In this document: positions 28,253 through 36,442 of the stretch, one piece after another
Numbering within the stretch: position 1 is the stretch's first letter
Layout of the letters: the number at the start of each line of letters is the position of its first letter
Origin: a virus
DNA: 55,442 nucleotides
IMG/VR virus record: IMGVR_UViG_3300027859_000018
Location: 1-55,442 of that record
Reading direction: 5' to 3' (one strand)
Made by a program: the position numbers and the translations under genes
The notes under the pieces: model-generated
Seen by the model: the letters and a program-made list of their open reading frames with translations, nothing else
What the model was told of the DNA's origin: nothing
Database searches by the model: none

Positions 28253-29518
28253 ATGAAAAAACTATTATTAGCACTTTGTTTATTAATTTCATTTAACTTA
28301 AACTCACAAGTTATTAGCAACGATACTATATTAGAAAATAAACTTGTAAAAAAATATAAAACAAAAAACTTTTTTAAAGAGTTATATAAAGACTTTTTAA
28401 AATATGGTACATTTTATGTAGCAGGTGATGCAGCAAATGCTTATGAACAAACATATAAAGATTACTTTGTAGAAAGACCAGCAGATGGTGACTTATATAG
28501 TATACCAAGAGTAATTGATGTAACTAACTATTATCCAATGGATTACAGAGTTGGTTTAGGGTTTAGAAAATTAGCTAGATTTGGTTATGAAGTAAAAGCT
28601 AAAGATTATTATGACGGTACAGAAAATAATAAAGCTTTATCTGCGCCAACTGCAGCTGTAAAAGGATTAGAATATTTATTACATTACGAAAAAGAACGTG
28701 AACGAGGAGAAGAGTTTTTTAATTCTAGATTCTTTATAAGACATACAGGTAAATATCATATTGTAAAGTTAGAACAAAGAGAACAAGGTAATGTTAATTT
28801 TAAATATCAATCAGCTGAAGTAAGAGCAAGATTACCTATAGGAAAAAAATTTAGTATATCTGCGGGAGCGATATACCGTACACATGAACAACCATATGGT
28901 TATAATCCAATTGAAATATGGTTAAATGAAATTGAAGAGTGGACTAATCCTCAAACAGGTGAGGTTATAGAATATCCTGCTAATCCATGGTATAGTCTTG
29001 GATATGTATATGGATATAGTGATCATTATACAAGTTATACAAACATTGAAACAGGCGAGGTAATGTATGATTGGATATGGAAAAATGCTAACGACCAAAT
29101 AGTTGCATATAGTGATTTAGACTTTCGTAATAGTATATTTGGCGGTTTAATGAATTTATATAACCAAGAACAATGGGCTTTAATAGATGCTTTTGGCGAA
29201 GTAGCGCCTATAGTTGGATTTGATTTTTATCACTATAGAAAGAATTTTTGGTTACATGCTTATGGTAATTACATTTTGCCTTTCCACGAATACGTACAAG
29301 GCGACGTAAATGTAAGCTACCTTAACAGAAACAACTGGGGTAAAGGAGGATTAAGAAAAGATTCAGAGTTACAACAGTGGGACGATTACCAGGCTGGTAT
29401 AATATTTGGCTGGAAATTAAGCAAAACAATAGGAATATTTGCTGAAGCAGAATATACTAAATTTTGGGATTCTGAAATTTATAATTCTTCAGTAGGCATA
29501 AACTTTACATTTAGATAA
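28253..29518 (+). CDS. Secreted, outer-membrane beta-barrel-like protein
   Basis: A 421-residue protein starting with a signal peptide (MKKLLLALCLLISFNLNSQ); cleavage before Gln is the flavobacterial style. The mature chain alternates aromatic-polar strands throughout (YGYSDHYTSYTNIE, FWLHAYGNYILPF, IGIFAEAEYTKFW) and ends VGINFTFR, close to the terminal aromatic signature recognised by the outer-membrane BAM machinery. This points to a barrel in the host outer membrane. A phage might use it for superinfection exclusion or outer-membrane disruption at lysis. It lies between the two membrane-protein/thioredoxin pairs. Confidence 0.6.
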   Translation: MKKLLLALCLLISFNLNSQVISNDTILENKLVKKYKTKNFFKELYKDFLKYGTFYVAGDAANAYEQTYKDYFVERPADGDLYSIPRVIDVTNYYPMDYRVGLGFRKLARFGYEVKAKDYYDGTENNKALSAPTAAVKGLEYLLHYEKERERGEEFFNSRFFIRHTGKYHIVKLEQREQGNVNFKYQSAEVRARLPIGKKFSISAGAIYRTHEQPYGYNPIEIWLNEIEEWTNPQTGEVIEYPANPWYSLGYVYGYSDHYTSYTNIETGEVMYDWIWKNANDQIVAYSDLDFRNSIFGGLMNLYNQEQWALIDAFGEVAPIVGFDFYHYRKNFWLHAYGNYILPFHEYVQGDVNVSYLNRNNWGKGGLRKDSELQQWDDYQAGIIFGWKLSKTIGIFAEAEYTKFWDSEIYNSSVGINFTFR

Positions 29519-29522
29519 AAAT

Positions 29523-29828
29523 ATGGCAACACAAATCGGAGAAGATACTCAAGTGCAACTTGACCTTAAAACGATCGGGATGATCGTTGGCGGAGTTATA
29601 GCTTTAGCAAGTATGTGGTTTACTTTACAGGGTGATATTAAAGAATTACAAAATCAACAAAACCCTGAAGAATTTGTTAAAAAGATGGAATTTCAACTAA
29701 AAGACGAATTAATTCGTACGACAATTATACAAATTGAAAAGTCTACTACTGACCTAAAAGAAGATATACAAGAAAACAAAGAACAAATAGAAAAAAACAC
29801 AGATAAAATTTACGAACTATCAAGATGA
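29523..29828 (+). CDS. Membrane-anchored coiled-coil protein (holin-like, copy 2)
   Basis: A 101-residue paralogue of the protein at 27563-27865: the N-terminus ATQIGEDTQVQLDLKTIGM corresponds to ATEISENTQLKLDLKTIGI, the transmembrane helix (residues 17-35) is alike, and the coils match (KDELIR versus KDEMIR). The coil ends in KIYELSR. The ATGA overlap with the next gene shows coupling. Two diverged copies in one lysis region could give a holin and an antagonist, which is inference. Confidence 0.65.
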   Translation: MATQIGEDTQVQLDLKTIGMIVGGVIALASMWFTLQGDIKELQNQQNPEEFVKKMEFQLKDELIRTTIIQIEKSTTDLKEDIQENKEQIEKNTDKIYELSR

Positions 29829-30157
29829 AAAATTTAATTACAATTATATTATTAATGTTTGCGTTTATATCAAACGCACAAGATATAACTTTACTTCATA
29901 TTAACGCAAAATGGAATACCTCTAATGATTATAATTTAAGAGGCATTCGTCACGCAAAAGTATTAATGGTTAATTTAGAAGATCAAAGTGCAGAATTAAA
30001 ATCACAAATTAAAGCAGTACCTACTATAGTAATAATAGGTAAAGATGGTAAACCTAAAGGCCAATGGCAAGCGGATTTATCATTTAAGTTAACCGTACCA
30101 AAAGAAGAAATACAAGATAGAATCAATATACTTCTTTTTGGTGATAGTAAAAATTAA
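29825..30157 (+). CDS. Secreted thioredoxin-fold protein without cysteines
   Basis: A 110-residue protein with signal peptide MKNLITIILLMFAFISNAQ, predicted cleavage before or after Gln19. The mature part has the thioredoxin order: strand ITLLHINAKW, helix, strand AKVLMVNLED, cis-Pro turn VPTIVIIGKDG, final helix. The active-site position reads KWNTSNDY instead of WCxxC, and the protein has no Cys. It forms the second copy of the coiled-coil plus thioredoxin-like pair. Confidence 0.6.
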   Translation: MKNLITIILLMFAFISNAQDITLLHINAKWNTSNDYNLRGIRHAKVLMVNLEDQSAELKSQIKAVPTIVIIGKDGKPKGQWQADLSFKLTVPKEEIQDRINILLFGDSKN

Positions 30158-30168
30158 AATATAAAATT

Positions 30169-30204
30169 ATGTGCCCATTTTGTCCAATTTGCATTTGTAA
30201 ATGA
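30169..30204 (+). CDS. Possible 11-residue Cys-rich peptide
   Basis: An ATG at 30169 opens an 11-codon frame, MCPFCPICICK, whose TGA overlaps the endolysin start in an ATGA arrangement. Four of eleven residues are Cys in two CxxC units. The overlap and position suggest a translated leader or micro-peptide, but the frame is so short that chance is a real alternative. Confidence 0.3.
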   Translation: MCPFCPICICK

Positions 30205-30662
30205 AAAAAATAAGTAAACACGTTAGCTATAAAGAAGGTGTGTATAGCAATACAGCGACGAGATTAGGTTTAGAAAATAAACCTACTGACGAACATTTAG
30301 CTAATATGGAATTATTAGCAGAAAAGATTTTTGAACCATTACGTCAATACGTTAATGGACCAATAAAAATAAACTCATTTTATCGTGGACCTGAATTAAA
30401 TAAAGCGATCGGTGGATCAAGTAAATCACAACATTGTAATGGCCAAGCTATTGATATTGATGATACCTATGGCTATGCTTCTAATGCAGCAATGTATGAT
30501 TATGTTAAAGCTAATTTAAATTTTGATCAGATGATATGGGAATTCGGTACGGATCAAAACCCAGATTGGGTTCATATATCGTATGTAAATGAAGAAGCTA
30601 ATAGAAACAGATGTCTAAAAGCATATCGTGAAGACGGTAAAACTAAATATAAAGTAATATAG
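30201..30662 (+). CDS. Endolysin, M15-type peptidase
   Basis: A 153-residue protein with the M15 (D-Ala-D-Ala carboxypeptidase / L-Ala-D-Glu endopeptidase) zinc site: SKSQHCNGQAIDID (His78, Asp85) and WVHISY (His125), with Glu114 in WEFG as catalytic base. Residues 57-66 (INSFYRGPEL) match the usual region before the first ligand. There is no signal peptide, so export would need a holin. It would cleave peptide bridges in peptidoglycan. It is the last plus-strand gene of the module; the minus-strand genes converge on it within 2 bases. Confidence 0.85.
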   Translation: MKKISKHVSYKEGVYSNTATRLGLENKPTDEHLANMELLAEKIFEPLRQYVNGPIKINSFYRGPELNKAIGGSSKSQHCNGQAIDIDDTYGYASNAAMYDYVKANLNFDQMIWEFGTDQNPDWVHISYVNEEANRNRCLKAYREDGKTKYKVI

Positions 30663-30663
30663 T

Positions 30664-31470
30664 TTATTGTTGAGATCTTGGTACAATAGTTGACTTAGGA
30701 TTAAATTTAGGCGCAGTAACTACTATAGTTTCACCTTTCATCCATCCCGTGTATTTAATATTTTCTTTTTTTAAGTTACTTAGCAAATGCCATTTAACTA
30801 ATCCTCTTCTTTGTAAAAAAGAAACATAATTCATTTCAAGCTCAGAATCATGAGCAGATTTATCCCAAACATATACAGGCAAATGCCAGCTATGCGGTCT
30901 ACAATTACTAGCTACTTTCTTTTTACTTATAGAATTAGCGTTTAATTGTTTATTAAAAAAATCAAAACCTATTAAGTCAATACTTTTATAGGTTTTTATT
31001 TTATCTATAAACCAAATTAAAGTTATAAAACCTGCGCTTGGTCTTTCAGTAGAAGTGTCTAATATATCTTTACCAAATTCTTTCCAAATTCGTATTAATT
31101 CTTCATCAGAATACATTTGAGTATATTCAGGAAAATCTTTTGGCAATCTATCTTCTAATATCCAATCTTTTAATTTTATATTACCTCTGCTTCTATTGAC
31201 TAATATTTTAGTATTTTTAAACTTACCTGTTTTAAATTCTTTTTTTAAACTATTAAATGATGGTGCTCTAAATTGGCCTGTAACCCAAATATCACATTTA
31301 GTACCAATAGATTTTTCTTGCAAAGGATTAGCTTTAATAGCTCTTCCAAATCTAACTACAATATCATAGCTATCTATAAAATCACCTTTTTGGTGTTCCA
31401 TTATTTCAACAGAGTTACCTATAAATATAATTCTTTTATCTTTTACAAACTCTCGTATACTTTCCACCAT
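30664..31470 (-). CDS. GT29 (sialyltransferase-like) glycosyltransferase
   Basis: A 268-residue protein with the two hallmark sialyl motifs: an L-motif-like segment at residues 14-44 (IIFIGNS at the start, then GDFIDSYDIVVRFGRA) and an S-motif-like segment RPSAGFITLIWFID with DLIGFDFF (about residues 143-172). A later His-rich part (HDSELE) fits the VS motif. Family 29 enzymes transfer sialic acid or related sugars from CMP donors. The actual donor here is unknown; a phage would act on host surface glycans or virion proteins. The start overlaps the upstream gene by 28 bases. Confidence 0.7.
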   Translation of the reverse strand: MVESIREFVKDKRIIFIGNSVEIMEHQKGDFIDSYDIVVRFGRAIKANPLQEKSIGTKCDIWVTGQFRAPSFNSLKKEFKTGKFKNTKILVNRSRGNIKLKDWILEDRLPKDFPEYTQMYSDEELIRIWKEFGKDILDTSTERPSAGFITLIWFIDKIKTYKSIDLIGFDFFNKQLNANSISKKKVASNCRPHSWHLPVYVWDKSAHDSELEMNYVSFLQRRGLVKWHLLSNLKKENIKYTGWMKGETIVVTAPKFNPKSTIVPRSQQ

Positions 31471-32084
31471 GCTATTGAATCTTCAGAATTTTTATATTTA
31501 TCAAACCAAGGCCCTCCATTTGTATAATGTAAAGCTCTTGCATTATTACATTTGTAATGCCCTACTAAACAATTATATTCCATAGGTATTTCACCTATAC
31601 TATAAGCCCATCGTAATTCATGTAACAATGAAGGTGTCGCTTTATCTAAATAAGCTTTTTCTAAATGTTGTAATTTATTACAATTAAATATCATAAGAGA
31701 GCTCCAGTTTTTTCTTGGATATGTTTTATTTTCAACACCATCCATTTTATTACCTGTTGCTTTATATGTAGGGTGTTTAACAACAGCCACATCATTATCA
31801 CCTAAATAATCTAATAATTCTAATGGATTACATCTCCATAAAAAATCATTATCACAGAACATAGCTATACCTTTATAGTTGCATAGTAAAGGTACATAAA
31901 ACCTAGTAAATGAAAATTCTGTAGATTCACCTGGTATATCTTCTCTACCGTATATACCTTGCTCCTTTAATTTAAATTTATCTAAATAGTTTATATTTAA
32001 TTTACTATTAAAATTTAACATAGATTGTTTGCAAACTTCTGTAGCTTGCGGATATTTACTATCGTGTCCTATAAATATTCTCAT
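31443..32084 (-). CDS. GT-A fold glycosyltransferase
   Basis: A 213-residue protein beginning MRIFIGHDSKYPQATEVC, the nucleotide-sugar-binding start of GT8-like enzymes. A DxD-type metal site is seen in MFCDNDFLW (about residue 78) followed by NPLELLDYLG. The C-terminal part includes YNCLVGHY and ALHYTNGGPWF; 'HYTNGGPWF' is typical of the acceptor/active-site loop. Together with the neighbouring GT29 and cupin genes it forms a sugar-modification cassette. The substrate is unknown. Confidence 0.7.
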   Translation of the reverse strand: MRIFIGHDSKYPQATEVCKQSMLNFNSKLNINYLDKFKLKEQGIYGREDIPGESTEFSFTRFYVPLLCNYKGIAMFCDNDFLWRCNPLELLDYLGDNDVAVVKHPTYKATGNKMDGVENKTYPRKNWSSLMIFNCNKLQHLEKAYLDKATPSLLHELRWAYSIGEIPMEYNCLVGHYKCNNARALHYTNGGPWFDKYKNSEDSIAWWKVYESL

Positions 32085-32425
32085 ACTTTCTTACCTGATG
32101 TTCTTCTATTAATATCGTCGTGATTAAATTCAGCCCAGTATAATTCAAACGCAACGCCATCTTCTAATCCTTCAAACTGATGGAATTTACCAGGTTTAAC
32201 CATAGTAAAATCACCGGCTTCAAGTATTGTCTCGTCAATTAAACCTTGGTCGTCTTGCCAAACTCTTATTATCATCTTACCAGACTCAACAAAAAATCCG
32301 TTCCATTTAAATTTATGTTCATGTTCTGAACATTTAAATCCTTTATTATATTCTATTCTATGAAATTCTAATACACCATTTTTGTGTACCATTTCTGTTT
32401 TACCCCAAATTTTTCCTGCTTTCAT
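32081..32425 (-). CDS. Cupin-domain protein
   Basis: A 114-residue single cupin. The first motif is HEHKFKWNGFFVESGKM (His-x-His and downstream Glu); the second is PGKFHQFEGLEDG with its His. The fold could be a sugar isomerase/epimerase relative or a small dioxygenase. The gene overlaps both neighbours by a few bases (ATGA-type coupling), so it likely serves the same pathway as the flanking glycosyltransferase and JmjC-like protein. Confidence 0.7.
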   Translation of the reverse strand: MKAGKIWGKTEMVHKNGVLEFHRIEYNKGFKCSEHEHKFKWNGFFVESGKMIIRVWQDDQGLIDETILEAGDFTMVKPGKFHQFEGLEDGVAFELYWAEFNHDDINRRTSGKKV

Positions 32426-33225
32426 TATTTACTTTCTTTAAAATACGGTTTAGACCAAGTTTTCTTTTGCATTTTTCTATGCGGTCTTATTTTAGGTTCA
32501 GGTAAAGCATCTGGAACCCAGTTATAGTTTTTTCTTCTTTTATTTTCTTTATCAGAAGTTATTTTAAAATTATCTAATGTTTGATTTTTCTTATTATAAA
32601 AATGCGCACTTATAAGCATTCTTGGCCCTATAGTTTCAACTTTATGATATTGATATGTAGGTATATATAATAAATCGCCTTCATCTAAAACAAATTCATC
32701 TAATATAGTTTTAGGTTCCATAGGTTTAAACTCTTTATACATAGTCCATTTAGTTCTTCCTTCTGTGTGAAATAAAAAGTTTTCTGTACTATCTGCATGA
32801 ACAGGAAATGATTTTGAGTTTGCTTGCGGTGAAGCATATACATTACAACAACCATTACCAAAATATTTTTCTAATGCAAAACAAACATCAACTAATTCTT
32901 GTTTTTCATATTCCATCAAAGCTAACACAAATGTTTTACCATCTTTCCATAACTTATATATTTCGTCTTTAGTTAGCATAGGTAATCTTAATGTACCTTT
33001 TTTAACCTTATCTAAACACCATCTTGTGTTTTTATTATCATAGTTTAATATTTGTAAACTTTTTACATCAGGTACTCTATTTAAATAATTATTTAAATCT
33101 TTAAATGTATATAAATTATTAAATTTATTTCTACGTATTACTAAATGTTTTTTGCCCCAATACTCTTTAAAAAATGTATTTACATCTATAGGGCTTAGTA
33201 TTTCTTTTAATGTTATTTTATCCAT
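32425..33225 (-). CDS. JmjC / YcfD-like Fe(II)/2-oxoglutarate oxygenase
   Basis: A 266-residue protein. The N-terminal YWGKKHLVIRR is the usual entry of ribosomal-oxygenase-type JmjC proteins. The iron ligands are visible as HAD (His143, Asp145) in FPVHADSTENFLFHTEGRTK and His194 in IPTYQYHKVE, spaced as in the family. Cellular relatives hydroxylate ribosomal proteins (for example L16 Arg) or other proteins. Here the target is unknown: ribosome modification during infection or modification of a virion or glycan partner are both possible. It overlaps nrdA by 8 bases. Confidence 0.75.
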   Translation of the reverse strand: MDKITLKEILSPIDVNTFFKEYWGKKHLVIRRNKFNNLYTFKDLNNYLNRVPDVKSLQILNYDNKNTRWCLDKVKKGTLRLPMLTKDEIYKLWKDGKTFVLALMEYEKQELVDVCFALEKYFGNGCCNVYASPQANSKSFPVHADSTENFLFHTEGRTKWTMYKEFKPMEPKTILDEFVLDEGDLLYIPTYQYHKVETIGPRMLISAHFYNKKNQTLDNFKITSDKENKRRKNYNWVPDALPEPKIRPHRKMQKKTWSKPYFKESK

Positions 33226-34939
33226 CGCATGCTAAACAATTTTCATCCATAGCTTGATCAGCAATATCGCCTCTAAGTACAGATTCGGTTCTCATATAAT
33301 ATAATGTTTTAATTCCTTTTTTCCAAGCAGCCATATGAACTTTATTAAGCCATTTAGGTGTAGCTTCACTTGGAAAAGCTAAGTTTAATGAAACAGATTG
33401 ATCGATATATTGTTGACGTATTCCTGCTTGATTAACTAATTCTAATTGATTTATTTCCTTAAAAGTTTTAAATATTTCTTTTACGGATATATCGTGAGGT
33501 CCATGCGTAACGTTGTCTAATTGTTTTAAACCTTGTATAGAACCTCCGTCTTTTAATATTTGATTCCATATTCTTTCGTTGTCTATCTTATTTTTTCTTA
33601 AGATTTTTTTAAGAGTCGGATTTTTACGGATGAAAGTACCTTTTGCACTTTGCTCTGTGAATACATTAGCTGCCCACGGCTCAATACCTGGGCTAACGTT
33701 TCCACTAAGCTTAGAGTTAGAGACAGTAGGAGCAATAGCGCGTAAGTGGGTATTACGTAAACCAGTACCGACACACCAAAGAGGTTCTCCAAAAATTTCA
33801 GCCATAGCTCGTGAAGCTCGTTCAGACTCGATTTTAATTTGTGAAAATATTTTTCTTGTTTCATATGTTGCTAATAATCCTTCAAATGGTAAACCTTTTT
33901 CCTGCAAATATGTATGCCAGCCAAGCACACCTAATCCTAATGCTCTACCTTTTTCAGCAGATCTAACAGAATTATGGAAGCCAACTTTACCTTTTGACTT
34001 TTGTATAAATTCTTCTAACACGCCATCTAAAAACCAAGTGGCGTCATATATTAAGTTTGTTCCTTTCCATTCATCGTACTTGGCTAAGTTTAACGATGAT
34101 AAACAACAAACAAACGAATGTGATTCATCAGTGTGTAATGTAATCTCACTACATATGTTTGTCATATGCACTTTTAATCCGTGCTTTTTGTAAGCTGTTG
34201 GGTTACTCTTGTTTGTATTTCCCTTAAATAAGATATAAGGTTCTCCAGTTGCTTTACGTTTTTGAAGTAGCTTACCCCATAGCCTCCTTGCTTCTTGATC
34301 TCCGTTATCAAGTCTTCGCATGAACTTGTCGCCGACCACAGCGCACTGGTGTAAGTTGAGCGATTGACGATTAATGTCTCCTTTAGGTTCACGTATTTCC
34401 AACCACTCTTCAAAGTCGGGGTGATCAATATTAATATTAACGCTTGCTGCTCCTCTTCGGACAGATCCTTGATTCGTGGCAAGTATAGTGCTATCGTAGA
34501 TTTTACAAAACGGCACAGTTCCATCAGATGTTCCATTTCCAGTTATGTTTGCACCAGCGGGTCTAATCATATTAAGTCCGATACCAACTCCACCGCCGTG
34601 CTTAGCGAGTAGCATCATCTCCAAGTTCTTCATACCAATATCGTATATGCTGTCTGCAACATCGATACCAAAGCATGATATAGGCAATCCTCGATCTGTG
34701 CCTGTATTAGATAGCACAGGAGAAGCTAAACATAACCAACCCTTCCATATGTATTCAAAAAAAGTTTCAGTTAGTTCTGGGCGATTTAAACGCTTCGCTA
34801 CAGTTGTGCATACACGCATATAAGCATCTTTTGGTGATTCACCATTAACTAAATAGCCTCCAGCTATTGTTTTCTTATATACATCTGTATCACCCCATGA
34901 AGGATAATCAATATTTTTTTTCCAATCGTTATTCCACAT
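33218..34939 (-). CDS. nrdA: Ribonucleotide reductase, class I large subunit
   Basis: A 573-residue catalytic subunit, shorter than typical cellular NrdA; no N-terminal ATP-cone is seen. Active-site elements are present: Cys89 in ISCFG, the N-x-C-x-E triad Asn261-Cys263-Glu265, and the partner Cys279 in FVCCLSSLNL. The C-terminal CLACDG pair (Cys568, Cys571) is the swinging-arm dithiol for re-reduction. It converts ribonucleotides to deoxyribonucleotides with NrdB. Loss of the ATP-cone would free it from dATP inhibition, a common phage trait. It shares the operon with nrdB, with a small membrane-protein gene between them. Confidence 0.93.
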   Translation of the reverse strand: MWNNDWKKNIDYPSWGDTDVYKKTIAGGYLVNGESPKDAYMRVCTTVAKRLNRPELTETFFEYIWKGWLCLASPVLSNTGTDRGLPISCFGIDVADSIYDIGMKNLEMMLLAKHGGGVGIGLNMIRPAGANITGNGTSDGTVPFCKIYDSTILATNQGSVRRGAASVNINIDHPDFEEWLEIREPKGDINRQSLNLHQCAVVGDKFMRRLDNGDQEARRLWGKLLQKRKATGEPYILFKGNTNKSNPTAYKKHGLKVHMTNICSEITLHTDESHSFVCCLSSLNLAKYDEWKGTNLIYDATWFLDGVLEEFIQKSKGKVGFHNSVRSAEKGRALGLGVLGWHTYLQEKGLPFEGLLATYETRKIFSQIKIESERASRAMAEIFGEPLWCVGTGLRNTHLRAIAPTVSNSKLSGNVSPGIEPWAANVFTEQSAKGTFIRKNPTLKKILRKNKIDNERIWNQILKDGGSIQGLKQLDNVTHGPHDISVKEIFKTFKEINQLELVNQAGIRQQYIDQSVSLNLAFPSEATPKWLNKVHMAAWKKGIKTLYYMRTESVLRGDIADQAMDENCLACDG

Positions 34940-35196
34940 TATAAACTACTTATTAAATGTTTTATCCACGCAAATAAACCGTTAAGGTTTAATGCTACTA
35001 AGTTCCATTGTTTTCTTGACCCTGTTTGTATCATTACACAAATAAAGCCTATTATGTATAACCAAGGTTCTAGTGTCCATTGAGCGGCAACTAAAAGTCC
35101 GGCACCCATATATCCAATACGGGTAGCCATTCTTTCAAATGGTCCAAGTTGTCTTCTTCTTTCAACAAGAAACCTTTTATATTTATTTATTACCAT
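34939..35196 (-). CDS. Small membrane protein between nrdB and nrdA
   Basis: An 85-residue protein with a basic N-terminus (KYKRFLVERRRQ), two probable transmembrane helices at about residues 28-58 (IGYMGAGLLVAAQW and LYIIGFICVMIQ), and a tail RKQWNLVALNLNGLFAWI. The tail recalls the WN/LN pattern of PnuC-like or YgjV-like membrane proteins, but the chain is too short to be a full transporter. It overlaps nrdB by 7 bases and nrdA by 1, so all three are co-translated. Confidence 0.65.
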   Translation of the reverse strand: MVINKYKRFLVERRRQLGPFERMATRIGYMGAGLLVAAQWTLEPWLYIIGFICVMIQTGSRKQWNLVALNLNGLFAWIKHLISSL

Positions 35197-36176
35197 ATGT
35201 CTTCAAAGTCTTCTCCTTCGTTTGCTTTACTATAATCAGTTGGCCTAACCGCGAAAAAATCAGTATGGGTATGGCCCCCGGTAAGATGATCAAACCAAGA
35301 CATATTTTCAATACATTTGGGGTCGTAAAACGTGAAGTCCCATTGTTTATACTTTTTAGTTGTGTAACCCAACTCCGCAAGTTTGTCACCAACTCTTTTC
35401 TTAATAAAGTGTACCAAGTCATATTTTTTCATTCCATCTATATCACCCATCTCAAATATCTTATTAATATAAGACATTTCAGCATTGTGCATTGTTAAAG
35501 CTGCTTCAAATATATGTGGTTCACATTCCTTTTTTAATCCTGGTATTTGCGAACACATATGTCTAAACAGTTGGCAGCCCATCTTACTGTGTAGACTTTC
35601 ATCTCTTACAGACCATTTCATCTGCTGCCCGATACCCTTAAGTAGATTCCGCATTTGAAAAGAATAAAGAACTGCAAAAGCACTATATAAAGATACTCCT
35701 TCTGCGAAAGCAGAGAAAACAGCCAATGACTTTCCAATACCCACGGGATCGTTGCCATCATATGCAACGAGATTGTCAAAACGAGCAGCCGTAGCTGGTT
35801 CATGTAAGAACGCCTCGTAATCCTCCAGTCCAAGTGTTTCATTTAAATAACTATAAGCTACAGCATGTATTGTTTCTTGTGAGCCGAACATCATAGCCAT
35901 TTGCTGTATCTCATGTTTAGGAAACCATGACACGACTTTCTGTGTCCAATAATCAGACACTGCACATTCTGTTTGTGCAAAACCTAATAGTATATTACCT
36001 ACTAAGTTTTTTTCCTCTGGAGTTAATTTTTCATTCCAGTCTTTTACATCACCACTCATTGGTATTTCAGTATGTAACCAAAATGCTTGAGCTTGTTTTA
36101 ACCAACCCTCAGTATAATACTCAGGGTATTCAAAAGGTTTATAAGGTATTCTTTCTGTAAATATAGGTGCTTTCAT
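35190..36176 (-). CDS. nrdB: Ribonucleotide reductase, class I small (radical) subunit
   Basis: A 328-residue ferritin-fold protein. Putative metal ligands: Glu70 (QTECAV), Glu101 and His104 (QETIHAVAY), Glu159 (FAEGVS), Glu193 and His196 (RDESLH). The radical tyrosine is Tyr108, four residues after His104, as in E. coli R2. Counting from that anchor, the first ligand is Glu where E. coli has Asp84; Glu at this place is known from class Ic enzymes, which however lack the Tyr. The C-terminus ends in acidic residues and W (EGEDFEDIW), as needed to dock on NrdA. Confidence 0.93.
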   Translation of the reverse strand: MKAPIFTERIPYKPFEYPEYYTEGWLKQAQAFWLHTEIPMSGDVKDWNEKLTPEEKNLVGNILLGFAQTECAVSDYWTQKVVSWFPKHEIQQMAMMFGSQETIHAVAYSYLNETLGLEDYEAFLHEPATAARFDNLVAYDGNDPVGIGKSLAVFSAFAEGVSLYSAFAVLYSFQMRNLLKGIGQQMKWSVRDESLHSKMGCQLFRHMCSQIPGLKKECEPHIFEAALTMHNAEMSYINKIFEMGDIDGMKKYDLVHFIKKRVGDKLAELGYTTKKYKQWDFTFYDPKCIENMSWFDHLTGGHTHTDFFAVRPTDYSKANEGEDFEDIW

Positions 36177-36177
36177 A

Positions 36178-36336
36178 TTAATTTTTCCATTCTATGGCAA
36201 GGTCGAAAAAAGGTATATAAAATACCACTTGTGACCAAACAGGTCCTTCATATGTTCTTACACCGAATAATAATCCAGGGTACATACCAAGTGCCATTGA
36301 CCAACTATCTTCCTTGTCCTTTGTATTTTTTGACAT
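36178..36336 (-). CDS. Hypothetical 52-residue protein upstream of nrdB
   Basis: ATG at 36336, stop at 36178, directly before nrdB. After a charged start (SKNTKDKEDSW) come MALGMYPGLLFGVRTYE and SQVVFYIPFFDLAIEW, an aromatic, partly hydrophobic chain that may sit at a membrane. No family is known to me. It overlaps the preceding small gene by 32 bases. Confidence 0.55.
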   Translation of the reverse strand: MSKNTKDKEDSWSMALGMYPGLLFGVRTYEGPVWSQVVFYIPFFDLAIEWKN

Positions 36337-36442
36337 AATTTTTACTTGATTTTACATTACTTGATTTTGACTTAGCATGAATGCCAGGTCTTTTCTTTTT
36401 TGCTTTTCTTATATATTGATATATATTTATTTTTTTAGCCAT
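36305..36442 (-). CDS. Tiny basic protein with a KRPGxHxKxKSSxxKSSKNY motif
   Basis: A 45-residue protein starting MAKKINIYQYIRKAKKKRP and continuing GIHAKSKSSNVKSSKNYVK, ending KYKGQGR. The RPG-H-K-SS-KSSKNY-GQGR pattern is highly conserved in short proteins near replication and nucleotide genes of many phages; its function is unknown. It is very basic, so nucleic-acid binding is likely. Confidence 0.7.
   Translation of the reverse strand: MAKKINIYQYIRKAKKKRPGIHAKSKSSNVKSSKNYVKKYKGQGR

Noticed and set aside
33579-34193. 204-residue plus-strand frame opposite nrdA.
   Set aside because: Antisense shadow of a well-conserved enzyme gene in a less A+T-rich patch.
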